From: Sulfitobacter sp. BSw21498
Lineage (GTDB): Bacteria > Pseudomonadota > Alphaproteobacteria > Rhodobacterales > Rhodobacteraceae
NCBI RefSeq assembly: GCF_006064855.1
Contig: NZ_CP040753.1
Coordinates: 434,001 to 498,000, forward strand
Length of the DNA stretch: 64,000 nucleotides
Direction: 5' to 3'
Program-made: the position numbers and the translations under genes
Notes under the pieces: model-generated
Databases searched by the model: none
What the model was told of the DNA's origin: nothing
What the model saw: the letters and a program-made list of their open reading frames with translations, nothing else
Shown here: positions 1 to 9,444 of the stretch, piece by piece
Numbering within the stretch: the first letter of the stretch is position 1
How the letters are laid out: each line of letters starts with the position of its first letter

Positions 1-918
1 GTAAAGGGCGATGCGTCAGACAGCCCATTATTCAACCGGTCCGTTCAGGGTGTGTACGAGCTGGGTTCGGTCTTCAAGATTTTCACTGCAGCGCAGGCAA
101 TCGATCTTGGCATCGTCACGGCGGACACGGTGATCGACACCTCCGGCCCGATGAAGGTCGGTGGCTTCCGCATTGGCGAATTCCACGGGAAAAACTACGG
201 CAAGCAGTCCGTGACCGGTATCATCGTTCACAGCTCCAACCGCGGGACCGGGCGGCTCGCGCTCGAGATCGGGGCCGAGCGCCAGCAAGAGTTCCTCAAG
301 AGCCTTGGTTTCTTTGAACCGACCGGGTTCGAAATCGTCGAAGCCTCTGGTGGTAAGCCTTTGCTGCCGCAGCGCTGGCAGGAACTGAGCACTGTGACTG
401 TGTCCTATGGCCACGGCCTGTCCTCTAGCCCGATGCATTTGGCGGCAGGCTACGCCGCAATCGCGAATGGCGGTCACAAGGTCACGCCAACGTTGCGCAA
501 ACAATCGGCCCCTGTGGTGGGCCCCCGCGTGATGTCAGAGGGTGCAGCGGCGGATGCCCGTGCCATGCTGCGCGCCGTGGTAACCGAAGGGACAGCGAGC
601 TTCGCGGAAGTGCCCGGCTACCAGATCGGCGGCAAGACAGGGACGGCGGACAAGCCCGGCCCCCGCGGCGGATACCTTGAGGATACGGTCATCGCGACCT
701 TTGCTAGCATCTTTCCCGCCCATGATCCGAAATATGTGCTGATCGTCACGCTGGACGAACCGGTTGAAACCTCGGGCGATAAACCGCGCCGCACCGCCGG
801 TTGGACAGCCGTGCCCGTCGCCGCAGAGATGGTCCGTCGCGTCGCACCCTTGTTGGGGCTACGACCGACTGTTGAACCGGACAGCCTCGCTGGTATAACG
901 CTGTCCAGCAGCAACTAA
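1..918 (+). CDS. ftsI: Peptidoglycan D,D-transpeptidase FtsI (PBP3), 3' part
   Basis: C-terminal 305 residues of the septal class B penicillin-binding protein that cross-links peptidoglycan at the division site from the periplasmic face of the inner membrane. The frame is open from the first base, so the N-terminal membrane anchor and dimerisation domain lie outside the window. The three transpeptidase motifs are visible: SVFK with the nucleophilic serine at visible residues 23-26, SSN near 78-80, and KTGT near 212. The gene ends 16 bases before murE, as in dcw operons, which supports FtsI over a general PBP2. The GTG at base 52 is internal and not a start. Confidence 0.93.
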   Translation, partial: VKGDASDSPLFNRSVQGVYELGSVFKIFTAAQAIDLGIVTADTVIDTSGPMKVGGFRIGEFHGKNYGKQSVTGIIVHSSNRGTGRLALEIGAERQQEFLKSLGFFEPTGFEIVEASGGKPLLPQRWQELSTVTVSYGHGLSSSPMHLAAGYAAIANGGHKVTPTLRKQSAPVVGPRVMSEGAAADARAMLRAVVTEGTASFAEVPGYQIGGKTGTADKPGPRGGYLEDTVIATFASIFPAHDPKYVLIVTLDEPVETSGDKPRRTAGWTAVPVAAEMVRRVAPLLGLRPTVEPDSLAGITLSSSN

Positions 919-934
919 TATAAAGAGCGTCCCC

Positions 935-2422
935 ATGGGCATACAGGCCGTCCCGTTATCCTCCCTTGGTCTGACCGCGAAAGGGGGGGGCAACCCGCCC
1001 GTCACAGGCGTCGCCGTTGACAGCCGTCAGGTCCAGCCCGGCACCTTGTTTGCCGCCATGCCCGGCAGCAAGGTACATGGGGCCGAATTCATCCAATATG
1101 CGCTGCGCATGGGCGCGGTGGCCGTGCTGACCGACGCCGCAGGGGCGGCGCTGGCCGCTGACGCGTTGGCGCAGGCAAAGGCAAAGGTGGCCGTTGTCGT
1201 CACTGATGCCCCCCGCGAGGCACTGTCCCGCGCGGCAGCCCTATGGTTCGGTGCACAGCCCGAGGTTATGATCGCCGTCACGGGAACCAATGGGAAAACC
1301 TCTGTCAGCACCTTTGTCCGGCAAATCTGGATCGAAATGGGACTGGCCGCCGTCAACCTTGGCACCACCGGCGTAGAGGGCGCATGGGCAGCGCCGTTGG
1401 CCCATACCACACCCGAACCGATCACCCTGCACCGCACTTTGGCAGAGGCCGCCGCCAACGGCATCACTCACGCCGCGATGGAGGCCTCGAGTCACGGGCT
1501 CGACCAGCGCAGGCTGGACGGTGTGACGCTCAAGGCGGCGGGGTTCACGAATTTCACCCAAGACCACCTCGACTATCACGAGACTTTCGACGCCTATTTC
1601 GACGCCAAGGCCGGTCTGTTCTCGCGCGTGCTGCCGGAAGACGGTACCGCGGTGATCAATATCGACGATGCCAAAGGCGTGGATATGGTCGCCATCGCGC
1701 GGGCGCGGGGATGCGAGACGATCACGGTTGGGCGCGACGGTGGCGATTTGAACCTGTCGGGTCAGCGTTTTGATGCCACGGGGCAAGACCTGCGTTTTAG
1801 CTATCGTGGCAAGACCTATCAGAAACGGCTGAACCTCATTGGCGGCTTTCAGGCCGACAACGTCCTGCTTGCAGCGGGGCTGGTAATCGCTTGCGGCGGC
1901 ACTCCTGCGCATGTGTTTGATACGTTGCCACATCTGACCACCGTGCGCGGTCGCATGCAGCTTGCCGCGACCCGCGACAATGGCGGGGCGGTATTTGTGG
2001 ATTATGCCCACACCCCCGACGCCATCGCCACAGCACTTCAGGCGATGCGCCCGCATGTGATGGGGCGTCTGGTGGCGATCGTGGGGGCAGGCGGCGACCG
2101 TGACCGCGTCAAGCGTCCGCTGATGGGACAAGCCGCTGCGGCCCATGCAGATATGGTGTTTGTGACCGATGACAATCCGCGCTCCGAAGATCCCGCAAGC
2201 ATCCGTCATGCCGTGATGCAAGGCGCTCCCGACGCCACCGAAGTCGGCGACCGCGCCGAAGCGATTTTGCGCGGCATCGACGCGATTGGCGCAGGCGACG
2301 CGCTGCTGATCGCGGGCAAGGGACATGAAACCGGACAAACCATCGGGGACGATGTGCTCCCCTTTGATGATGTGGAACAAGCCAGTGTCGCTGTCGCGGC
2401 GCTGGATGGGAGACTGGCATGA
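935..2422 (+). CDS. murE: UDP-MurNAc-L-Ala-D-Glu:meso-diaminopimelate ligase MurE
   Basis: Cytoplasmic Mur ligase adding the third stem-peptide residue to UDP-MurNAc-dipeptide with ATP. 495 residues, normal for the family. The ATP-binding loop GTNGKT is at residues 117-122, and the amino-acid specificity motif DNPR is at 413-416, which in this family selects meso-diaminopimelate rather than lysine, as expected for a Gram-negative. The stop overlaps the murF start by four bases (ATGA), indicating translational coupling. Its neighbours ftsI and murF place it in the dcw operon. Confidence 0.97.
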   Translation: MGIQAVPLSSLGLTAKGGGNPPVTGVAVDSRQVQPGTLFAAMPGSKVHGAEFIQYALRMGAVAVLTDAAGAALAADALAQAKAKVAVVVTDAPREALSRAAALWFGAQPEVMIAVTGTNGKTSVSTFVRQIWIEMGLAAVNLGTTGVEGAWAAPLAHTTPEPITLHRTLAEAAANGITHAAMEASSHGLDQRRLDGVTLKAAGFTNFTQDHLDYHETFDAYFDAKAGLFSRVLPEDGTAVINIDDAKGVDMVAIARARGCETITVGRDGGDLNLSGQRFDATGQDLRFSYRGKTYQKRLNLIGGFQADNVLLAAGLVIACGGTPAHVFDTLPHLTTVRGRMQLAATRDNGGAVFVDYAHTPDAIATALQAMRPHVMGRLVAIVGAGGDRDRVKRPLMGQAAAAHADMVFVTDDNPRSEDPASIRHAVMQGAPDATEVGDRAEAILRGIDAIGAGDALLIAGKGHETGQTIGDDVLPFDDVEQASVAVAALDGRLA

Positions 2423-3855
2423 GCTTATGGACAGCAAAAGAAGCTGAACGCGCCACAGGTGGCCGCGCCATCGGCGCATGGTCTTGCGACGGCGTGTCGA
2501 TTGATACCCGCACCATCGCGCCAGGCGATCTGTTTGTCGCGCTGAAGGATGTGCGCGACGGGCACGACTTTGTCGCCATGGCGCTGGACAAAGGGGCAGG
2601 GGCTGCATTGGTCACCCATGTGCCCGAGGGCGTGGCCGAAGATGCGCCGTTGCTGGTCGTCGATGATGTGCTCAAGGCGCTGGAGGCGCTTGGCGCAGCC
2701 GCGCGTGCCCGCACGCAGGCCAAGGTCGTCGCGGTGACAGGCAGCGTCGGCAAAACCTCGACCAAGGAAATGCTGCTCGCTATCTTTGCGGATCAAGGGC
2801 GGGCGCATGCCTCTGTCGACAGCTATAACAACCACTGGGGCGTGCCGCTGACGCTCGCGCGGATGCCTGCCGATACCGAATACGCCGTGATCGAGATCGG
2901 CATGAACCACCCCGGAGAAATCTCTCCGCTGGCGCAAATGGCGCAGCCTGACGTTGCCATGATCACCACCGTCGCCGCCGTCCACCTAGAGGCGTTTGCG
3001 AATGTCGCCGAGATCGCCGTGGAAAAAGCCGCGGTGTTTGACGGGCTGCAGCCGGGTGGCGTTGCCGTGATCAACGCCGATATCGAACATGCCGCGATCC
3101 TGATGGCCAAGGCCGTGGATCGTCGCCTGCGCGAGGTCGAATTCGGCGAACATGGCTATCAGTACAAACTGCTGGATGTGCAGGTGCAAGGCGATACCAC
3201 GGTGGTGCGTGCCGACGCGGACGGCACACCACTGCTGTTCAAGATCGGCACACCGGGACGGCATTTTGCGATGAACGCTTTGGGCGCATTGGCCTCCGCG
3301 CAGGCGATGGGGGCTGATCTGGCCCTTGCTGCCGCGTCGCTGGGACGTTGGACCCCGTATAAAGGCCGCGGCGTGCGCGAAGTGATCCAACTGGATATTG
3401 TGGACACCCATCTGACGCTGAACCTCATCGACGATAGCTATAACGCGAACCCCACCTCGATGGCCGCGGCTCTCGAGGTGCTGGCCGCTGCCGACGTGAC
3501 CCATGACATCGGGCGGGTCAGCAAGGGCAGGCGTATTGCCTATCTGGGTGACATGAAAGAACTCGGCCCCGACGAGATCGCGCTGCATGCCGGTTTGGCG
3601 CATCTGGAGGCGACTAAAACACTGGATGTGGTTCACTGCGTCGGTCCGCTGATGAAGTCCTTGTATGATCTGCTGCCCGCGCATCAACGCGGGGAATGGG
3701 CCGAAACCGCAGCCGAGCTGTTGCCGGGGCTGTCGGGGCATCTGGACAGTGGCGATGTTGTGCTCGCCAAAGGGTCCTTGTCCATGAAACTAGGGCTGAT
3801 CGTTGACGCGATCCGCAAAATGGGCCATCCGGTCCCGAATGAACGACGGGGCTGA
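2419..3855 (+). CDS. murF: UDP-MurNAc-tripeptide:D-Ala-D-Ala ligase MurF
   Basis: Cytoplasmic Mur ligase attaching the D-alanyl-D-alanine dipeptide to finish the UDP-MurNAc-pentapeptide. 478 residues. The ATP loop GSVGKTS has its lysine at residue 112, and the central Mur-ligase segment with the conserved DDSYNANP (about 338-345) is intact. It starts on an ATG inside the murE stop and is followed 31 bases later by mraY, so murE, murF and mraY are likely one transcript. The D-Ala-D-Ala supplier ddl is also in this window. Confidence 0.97.
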   Translation: MSLWTAKEAERATGGRAIGAWSCDGVSIDTRTIAPGDLFVALKDVRDGHDFVAMALDKGAGAALVTHVPEGVAEDAPLLVVDDVLKALEALGAAARARTQAKVVAVTGSVGKTSTKEMLLAIFADQGRAHASVDSYNNHWGVPLTLARMPADTEYAVIEIGMNHPGEISPLAQMAQPDVAMITTVAAVHLEAFANVAEIAVEKAAVFDGLQPGGVAVINADIEHAAILMAKAVDRRLREVEFGEHGYQYKLLDVQVQGDTTVVRADADGTPLLFKIGTPGRHFAMNALGALASAQAMGADLALAAASLGRWTPYKGRGVREVIQLDIVDTHLTLNLIDDSYNANPTSMAAALEVLAAADVTHDIGRVSKGRRIAYLGDMKELGPDEIALHAGLAHLEATKTLDVVHCVGPLMKSLYDLLPAHQRGEWAETAAELLPGLSGHLDSGDVVLAKGSLSMKLGLIVDAIRKMGHPVPNERRG

Positions 3856-3886
3856 GCCCACTAGATTTTGAGTTAGGACGCGTACG

Positions 3887-4969
3887 ATGCTCTATTGGTT
3901 GACCCTCCTGTCAGATGGCGGCGATTTCTTTAACCTTTTCCGCTACATCACCTTCCGTGCCGGTGGGGCCTTTTTGACAGCGCTGATTTTCGGCTTTCTG
4001 TTTGGAAAACCGCTGATCGCGGTGCTGCGCAAACGGCAGGGCAAAGGGCAGCCGATCCGTGATGACGGCCCAGAAGGGCATTTCGTCAAGGCGGGCACGC
4101 CGACCATGGGCGGATTGCTGATTGTCGGCGCGTTGCTGACCTCGACGCTGCTTTGGGCGCGGCTGGACAACCCGTTCGTCTGGATGGTGCTGCTGGTCAC
4201 AATTGGCTTTGCCGCGATCGGTTTTGCGGATGATTACGCCAAGGTCAGCAAGCAAACGACCGCAGGTGTTTCGAGCCGGATGCGCCTGTTGCTGGGCTTT
4301 ATCATCGCGGGCAGTGCGGCCTATTGGGCGGCGCAGTTCCACCCCGAAGAGCTGCAGAACCAGCTGGCCCTTCCCGTATTCAAAAACACGCTGATCAACC
4401 TTGGTTATCTTTTCGTGCCCTTCTCGATCATTGTGATCGTAGGCGCGGCGAATGCCGTGAACCTGACGGACGGGCTTGACGGGCTGGCGATCATGCCGGT
4501 GATGATTGCAGCCGGTGCGCTTGGCGTGATCGCCTATGCCGTGGGCCGCGTCGATTTCACCGAGTATCTGGACGTGCACTATGTGCCGGGCACAGGCGAG
4601 ATATTGGTGTTCACCGCCGGAATCTTTGGCGGTGGTCTGGGGTTCTTGTGGTACAACGCTCCGCCCGCTGCTGTTTTTATGGGCGACACCGGATCATTGG
4701 CCCTTGGCGGCGCTTTAGGGGCCATCGCGGTCGCCACGAAACACGAACTGGTACTGGCTATTGTCGGTGGTCTGTTCGTGGTCGAAGCCCTGTCGGTGAT
4801 CATTCAGGTGCTGTACTTTAAACGCACTGGCAAACGCGTGTTCTTGATGGCACCGATCCATCACCACTACGAGAAAAAGGGCTGGGCCGAGCCGCAGATC
4901 GTCATCCGCTTTTGGATCATTTCGTTGATCCTGGCGATGATCGGTCTGGCGACGCTCAAGGTTCGCTAA
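3887..4969 (+). CDS. mraY: Phospho-N-acetylmuramoyl-pentapeptide transferase MraY
   Basis: Integral inner-membrane enzyme that transfers phospho-MurNAc-pentapeptide to undecaprenyl phosphate, giving lipid I. 360 residues with about ten hydrophobic segments. Family signatures are visible: DDGPEGH from residue 59, FADDYAK near 113, NLTDGLDG near 195, GDTGSL near 267 and the HHHYEKKGW loop near 324. It closes the first plus-strand gene run. Downstream is a double-hairpin repeat, then the convergent glutaminase gene, so transcription probably ends here. Confidence 0.97.
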   Translation: MLYWLTLLSDGGDFFNLFRYITFRAGGAFLTALIFGFLFGKPLIAVLRKRQGKGQPIRDDGPEGHFVKAGTPTMGGLLIVGALLTSTLLWARLDNPFVWMVLLVTIGFAAIGFADDYAKVSKQTTAGVSSRMRLLLGFIIAGSAAYWAAQFHPEELQNQLALPVFKNTLINLGYLFVPFSIIVIVGAANAVNLTDGLDGLAIMPVMIAAGALGVIAYAVGRVDFTEYLDVHYVPGTGEILVFTAGIFGGGLGFLWYNAPPAAVFMGDTGSLALGGALGAIAVATKHELVLAIVGGLFVVEALSVIIQVLYFKRTGKRVFLMAPIHHHYEKKGWAEPQIVIRFWIISLILAMIGLATLKVR

Positions 4970-5038
4970 GCCGGTATCGGAATTGATGAAAACAGGAAGG
5001 CGCGCTGCAGGAATGTGGCGCGTTTTGCTTTTGGAGGA

Positions 5039-5100
5039 AGGGGGACCAGCCCCCTGCGGCCCTTGGCCGCTTCCCCCGGAGTTTATTTGTCAAAATGAAG
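5039..5100. repeat. Dispersed double-hairpin intergenic element, copy A
   Basis: Two perfect hairpins in tandem: AGGGGG/CCCCCT (5039-5055) and GCGGCC/GGCCGC with a CTT loop (5056-5070). They are followed by a C-run and a box reading GGAGTTTATTTG then TCAAAATGAAG, ending at 5100. It lies between the convergent ends of mraY and the glutaminase gene and may act as a terminator for either. Related copies occur at 10571, 33072 and 48219. Confidence 0.6.
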
Positions 5101-5110
5101 CGGGGCGGGG

Positions 5111-6022
5111 TTAGAAGATCGACCAGCCCATTTCGCGGGCGAGCCGCGCCATGGCTTGGGTGCCTTTTTTCGAATTGCCATAGCGGTTGAGGCCCGGCGA
5201 CCAGACCGCGATGCTGGCGCGGCCGGGGACAATGGCAAGGATGCCGCCGCCCACGCCCGACTTCGCCGGAAGCCCCACTCGGTAGGCAAAGTCGCCCGAC
5301 CCGTCATAGTGCCCACAGGTCAGCATCAGCGCGTTCAGCCGCCGGATGCGTGGCGGCAGGATCATGCGCGGCAGCTTGTCGGTTTCAATCAAGAACCGTC
5401 CGGCCATCGCCAGTTGCCGCGCTGACATATCGATCGCGCAGTGGTGGAAATAGGTGCCGAGCGTCTTTTCAGGTGGATTGTTCAGATTGCCACAGGACGC
5501 CAGAAAATGCGCCAGCGCAAAGTTGCGGTGGCCGTGAGCAGTTTCTGATGCCGCGACTTTTTCATTGATGTGGATGTTATCGTCGCTCGCGGCTGCGCGC
5601 ACGAACTGCAGGATCTCGGCCAGAGTTTCACGCGGTTCGCGCCCCGTCAGCACTTCGTCTGTGGTGACAATCGCGCCAGCGTTGATGAAGGGATTGCGGG
5701 GGCGGCCCTGTTCCGCTTCGAGCTGCACGATAGAGTTGAACGCCAGTCCCGAGGGTTCGCGGCCCACGCGTTTCCACAATTGGTCGCCGGATCTACCAAG
5801 GGCGATGGCGAGGGTGAAAATCTTGGTGATGGATTGCACCGAGAACGGCGTGTCCACGTCACCGGCGGTAAATACTTCGCCATCCGCCGTGGTCACAACG
5901 ATCGCAAATTGCGCGGGATCGACAGAGGCCAGCTGCGGGATATAGGCTGCCACATCACCCCAGTCATCCGTGGCGCGCATGTCAGCGTTGAGCTGGGCTA
6001 AAATCTCTGGCAGATGGGGCAT
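5111..6022 (-). CDS. glsA: Glutaminase GlsA
   Basis: Serine-dependent glutaminase of the beta-lactamase-like fold, hydrolysing L-glutamine to glutamate and ammonia in the cytoplasm. 303 residues from the chosen ATG, close to the usual 305-310. Active-site SITK has Ser64 and Lys67; FINAGAIVT and [11 protein letters not shown] are also conserved. The start at 6022 is preceded by CGGAG at good spacing; an in-frame extension upstream would run into murD. It is antisense between mraY and murD and diverges from murD across 46 bases, so murD must have its own promoter here. Known roles are nitrogen metabolism and acid tolerance; nothing ties it directly to wall synthesis. Confidence 0.93.
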   Translation of the reverse strand: MPHLPEILAQLNADMRATDDWGDVAAYIPQLASVDPAQFAIVVTTADGEVFTAGDVDTPFSVQSITKIFTLAIALGRSGDQLWKRVGREPSGLAFNSIVQLEAEQGRPRNPFINAGAIVTTDEVLTGREPRETLAEILQFVRAAASDDNIHINEKVAASETAHGHRNFALAHFLASCGNLNNPPEKTLGTYFHHCAIDMSARQLAMAGRFLIETDKLPRMILPPRIRRLNALMLTCGHYDGSGDFAYRVGLPAKSGVGGGILAIVPGRASIAVWSPGLNRYGNSKKGTQAMARLAREMGWSIF

Positions 6023-6068
6023 TAAGGGCTCCGAACGTTTCAGGGTCATCGCTAACAGGAGAGCAGGC

Positions 6069-7472
6069 ATGATACCAGTTCAAGGTTTGACCGGCGCAAA
6101 GGTCGCCATTCTGGGGCTCGGGCGGTCGGGCTTGTCTGCGGCCCGCGCGCTGGCGGCAGGGGGCGCGGTGCCGGTCTGTTGGGACGATAACCCCGCAGCG
6201 CGTGGCGCGGCTCAGGCAGAAGGGTTCGATTGCGTTGATCTTGGCCAATCGGGTGCCTTTGACGATATCGCGCGGTTGATCGTTTCGCCCGGTATCCCGC
6301 ATCTGTACCCCGCGCCCAATCCCGTCATCGTGGCCGCACAAGAGGCCGGCGTCGCGGTCGACAATGATATCGGGCTGTTTTTTCAAAGCTTTGCGACGTT
6401 TGCTTGGGACAACTTTGACGTCGTGCCCAAGATCATCGCGATCACCGGATCGAACGGAAAATCAACCACATCGGCGTTGGTGCATCACATCCTTAAGCAT
6501 GCAGGGCGACCGACCCAGTTGGCTGGTAACATCGGACGCGGCGTGCTGGACATCGAGCCCGCGATTGATGGCGAGGTCGTGGTGTTGGAATTGTCGAGCT
6601 ACCAGACCGATCTGGCGCGCAACCTGACCCCGGATGTCGCTGTGTTCACGAACCTTAGCCCGGATCATCTGGACCGGCACGCCGGTATGGGCGGCTATTT
6701 CGCGGCCAAACGCCGGCTGTTTGCCGAAGGGGGGCCGGACCGCGCCGTCATCGGTGTGGACGAACCCGAAGGGCGTTTTCTTGCGGGGCAGCTGAGCGAA
6801 GGGGCCGCCGACGACAGGGTGATCCGCGTTTCGGTTGATCGCAAGCTCACCGGGCTTGGCTGGCAGGTCTTTGCGCGCAAGGGGTTCTTGTCGGAATATC
6901 GCAATGGCAAACAAGTGGCGTCGATCGATCTGCGCGGAGTAACCGGACTGCCCGGCGCGCATAACCATCAAAACGCCTGCGCCGCATATGCCGCCTGCCG
7001 CACGCTGGGGTTCGCGCCCAAGATTATCGAGGCGGCGTTCCATTCGTTTGGCGGCCTGCCGCATCGCAGCCAGACCGTGGGCGAGGCGGGTGGTGTTCGC
7101 TTTGTCAACGACAGCAAGGCCACCAATGTGGACAGCGCCGTCAAGGCGCTGGCGGCGTTCCAGAATATCCGTTGGATTTGCGGTGGGCTGGAGAAAGAGG
7201 GGGGCTTGGGCAGCTTGTCAGAGCCCATTGAGACCGTCCGCAAAGCCTATGTCATCGGGCGCGAGGCGGCGCAATTCGCCATGAAGCTGGGCGTAGAGGC
7301 AGAGGTCTGCGGCACGATGGAGGTCGCAGTCGCGCGCGCTGTCGAAGAGGCAGAGGCGGGGGACGTCGTGTTGCTGGCCCCGGCGGCGGCGAGCTTTGAT
7401 CAATACGACAGTTTCGAACGACGCGGAGAGGACTTTGTCGCGCAGGTGCAAAAGCATCTAGCGAACGGGTAG
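6069..7472 (+). CDS. murD: UDP-MurNAc-L-alanine:D-glutamate ligase MurD
   Basis: Cytoplasmic Mur ligase adding D-glutamate, the second stem-peptide residue. 467 residues from ATG 6069; a longer in-frame reading from 5970 would overlap the divergent glutaminase gene and lacks family similarity. The N-terminal nucleotide fold shows ILGLGRSG, the ATP loop GSNGKS is at 127-132, and the C-terminal domain has FVNDSKATN near 345. It is separated from ftsW by about 5 kb of accessory DNA, unlike compact dcw clusters where ftsW follows directly. Confidence 0.96.
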   Translation: MIPVQGLTGAKVAILGLGRSGLSAARALAAGGAVPVCWDDNPAARGAAQAEGFDCVDLGQSGAFDDIARLIVSPGIPHLYPAPNPVIVAAQEAGVAVDNDIGLFFQSFATFAWDNFDVVPKIIAITGSNGKSTTSALVHHILKHAGRPTQLAGNIGRGVLDIEPAIDGEVVVLELSSYQTDLARNLTPDVAVFTNLSPDHLDRHAGMGGYFAAKRRLFAEGGPDRAVIGVDEPEGRFLAGQLSEGAADDRVIRVSVDRKLTGLGWQVFARKGFLSEYRNGKQVASIDLRGVTGLPGAHNHQNACAAYAACRTLGFAPKIIEAAFHSFGGLPHRSQTVGEAGGVRFVNDSKATNVDSAVKALAAFQNIRWICGGLEKEGGLGSLSEPIETVRKAYVIGREAAQFAMKLGVEAEVCGTMEVAVARAVEEAEAGDVVLLAPAAASFDQYDSFERRGEDFVAQVQKHLANG

Positions 7473-7646
7473 CAGCGCCTTTGAGGGGAGGCGGGGGGGG
7501 CTGCCCGGCCGTTCATCGCAGTGTTTATGCCCGATCTGATCCATAGCAACCCGATGGTGCACGCTCAATAGCGTGCTCCACGCTACGAAGGCCCCTACCA
7601 TGCAGGAAATGCTTGCCTCTGGATCAGTTAACGCTTTCCTGGGCGC

Positions 7647-8572
7647 ATGGTTAAACTTGTTCTCTTTCATAAAGCCGACTCGATCTACGAGGACGAGCCG
7701 GACGTCGTCTACGAATTTCCACGCCGCTATCTTAAGGCGGTTGAGGAGGCTGTCGGCGACTGGGTCGTATATTTCGAGCCGGTCAAGTCTGGGCCGCGCG
7801 GCTACTTCGCTGTGGCCAAGATCGAACAGGTGATCGCAAAGCCGGGCGTAGACGGGCGGTTCCTCGCGCTGATTGAGTCCAGGAGATTCCTTCCCTTCGA
7901 CCGCGAAGTGCCGCGGCTTTTGAATGGGCGGCCACTAGAGACGTCCATGACACAGCCGGATGGCTCGCCGAAAAGAGGGGTGCCGCACAGCTGGCCGTGA
8001 GGCGTCTGCCGGAGGCAGACTTTGCGCATATCATTAACCTCGGCCTACCGCAGGACCTAGAGCGCATCGAGGCGACGCGCTACGATCCGCAGTTGGCTGA
8101 GCTTGGCGAGGGAGCCGAGCCCTTTGAGCGACCCGTATTGGAGCGGCTGACGCGCCGGCCTTATCGGGAGGTTGCGTTCCGGCGGAATGTGCGCGCTGCC
8201 TATGGCTACCGCTGTGCGATGTCGGGCTTGATGTTACGCAATGGTGGCGGGCGTCCGGAGGTGCAGGCGGCGCACATTCGGCCTGTTGAGAGCCAAGGAA
8301 GCGACTCGGTGCGCAACGGGCTCGCGCTGTCGGGAACATTGCACTGGATGTTTGACCGGGGTCTGATCTCGGTCGCTGACGACTGCGAGACGATCCTTGT
8401 GTCGCATAACAAGGTTCCTGGGGATGTCGTCGGGCGACTCCTGGCACCGGACGGCAAGCTGGTAAGGCCCGAAGACCCGCGAAACGCGCCTCACCCGGAA
8501 AACCTGCGTTGGCATCGAGAGAACGTGTTTGGCCGTAGCCTCCATGAGGGCGCGATGCCGTGGAGCGATTAG
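7647..8572 (+). pseudogene. HNH endonuclease gene split by a -1 frameshift
   Basis: Two overlapping frames appear to be one gene. 7647-8000 gives 117 residues with the N-terminal domain of a family of about 300-residue HNH nucleases (start VKLVLFHKADSIYEDEP). 7997-8572 gives 191 residues with the HNH core: YGYRCAMSGL, QAAHIRPV, SDSVRNGLALSGTLHWMFDRGLI. The first frame ends in an odd SPKRGVPHSWP tail exactly where homologues continue. Adding one G to the G-run at 7977-7980 would join both into about 308 residues (SPKRG then GAAQLAVRRLP). A GTG overlaps the TGA (7997-8000), so coupled translation of two halves is possible. A sequencing error is the other explanation. The natural role is unknown; such genes are often near defence loci. 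Confidence 0.75.
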
Positions 8573-8821
8573 CCCTGAGTGCTGGCAATAGTGGAGTCTC
8601 AGGCAAGTATTGATCCGCCAACGCAGAAGAACGCAGAAATTACTGCGCCCTTGCTGGCATCAAGATGGCGAGTTGGTCAGGTTAAGGGCTGGTAGCTGTT
8701 GGCGAGATCGGAGGGCAGAGCGCATAAGAAGCGATTTTCCGCGCATTTTCTACTTTCGTTTTCTCAAGCAGTTCCCGGAAGAGAGTAGCCACAATCCGGG
8801 GGGTAATCCGGTCAGGATCGT

Positions 8822-8960
8822 TTAGGATTTCAGCGCCACCTTCGCCTTGAACTCAGGGGCATGCTGCTTTGGTTTCGACATCTTCGATCCCCTTCGTGGT
8901 GAAGATCAGCAGACAGCAAATCCAAGCTTAGGTCATTGTCCAGTTTTCGGGACTACCCCA
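8822..8960 (-). mobile_element. Remnant of an IS3-family insertion sequence (orfA start)
   Basis: On the minus strand an ATG at 8881 begins MSKPKQHAPEFKAKVALKS followed at once by TAA. The first 17 residues match the start of IS3-family OrfA transposases, which normally continue through a helix-turn-helix for about 90 residues. Upstream of the ATG (8882 to about 8960) the minus strand reads CCCGAAAACTGGACAATG, resembling the left-end leader of such elements. The rest of the element, including orfB and the right end, is absent, so it is a dead stub. The exact boundary is not determinable. Confidence 0.65.
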
Positions 8961-9167
8961 AACGTTAGGTTCGGCCAAGGCTCCAGAAGAAATCCTCGGG
9001 AGCCTTCTGCGCTGGAGGTCAGTTTGGCGGACTTTCCTGTCGTGCGCTGCGGACGCATAGATTCCGCTGCGTTTGGAAAGACCTTTGGGGGGGGAGGGAT
9101 AGGCTCAACTTGCCCGTTATGTCTACCAATCGCGTAACCACATCTACGTCGTAGACCCCGTAGCGGG

Positions 9168-9330
9168 CTAACGCTGAAATGGCATGGTATTAAGCTCGAT
9201 CAGCAGGAATGACAGCCCGATCGCAACCGCGCACATCATGACGGGCACGAACCAGAAACTCGAGTTCAGATGTCGACAGAAAGCGGAAACCCGTTTCAGG
9301 GAAAATGGCGTTGCGATGCGGTGCTCTTTC
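9168..9330 (-). pseudogene. Fragment of a DUF2254-like membrane protein
   Basis: The minus strand encodes about 50 residues without a start codon, ending in TAG at 9168. The stretch LNSSFWFVPVMM, followed by a hydrophobic helix and LIELNT, resembles the N-terminus of DUF2254 integral membrane proteins, which begin with a short basic segment, SSFWFVP and a transmembrane helix ending in a short acidic turn. The frame stops right after this helix, where the family continues for about 350 more residues. The similarity is from memory only, and the fragment is short. Confidence 0.4.
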
Positions 9331-9444
9331 CGATTGATTGTATCTCAAGGGCATTGCGGGTCGATGCCCTTGGGGCTGAAGTGCTGACGCAACTTTTCAG
9401 GACAGTACCCCTACTTCATAGAATACACCATCTGATACGGCAGA

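Larger units (their letters stand above)
8573..9444. other. Gene-poor decayed stretch
   Basis: No intact gene is supported in these 872 bases. Short open frames on both strands have no recognisable product and no ribosome binding site. Two gene fragments are recognisable and listed separately: an IS3-family orfA stub at 8822-8881 and a probable DUF2254 membrane protein fragment at 9168-9330. A G-run and a short direct repeat AATCCGG at about 8792 and 8804 were also seen. The content suggests deletion and decay of horizontally acquired DNA between murD and ftsW. Confidence 0.6.

Noticed and set aside
1241..2608. Minus-strand open frame of 455 codons opposite murE and the murF start
   Set aside because: It runs antisense to two well-supported Mur ligases, has no recognisable domain and is rich in Arg, His and Gln as expected from reversed high-GC coding DNA.
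7997..8572. HNH frame as an independent intact small nuclease
   Set aside because: Possible because of the GTGA overlap, but homologues carry the upstream domain in the same chain, so a frameshifted single gene is the better reading.
8847..9137. Plus-strand open frame of 96 codons
   Set aside because: It overlaps the IS3 stub and leader on the other strand, has no known domain and no ribosome binding site.
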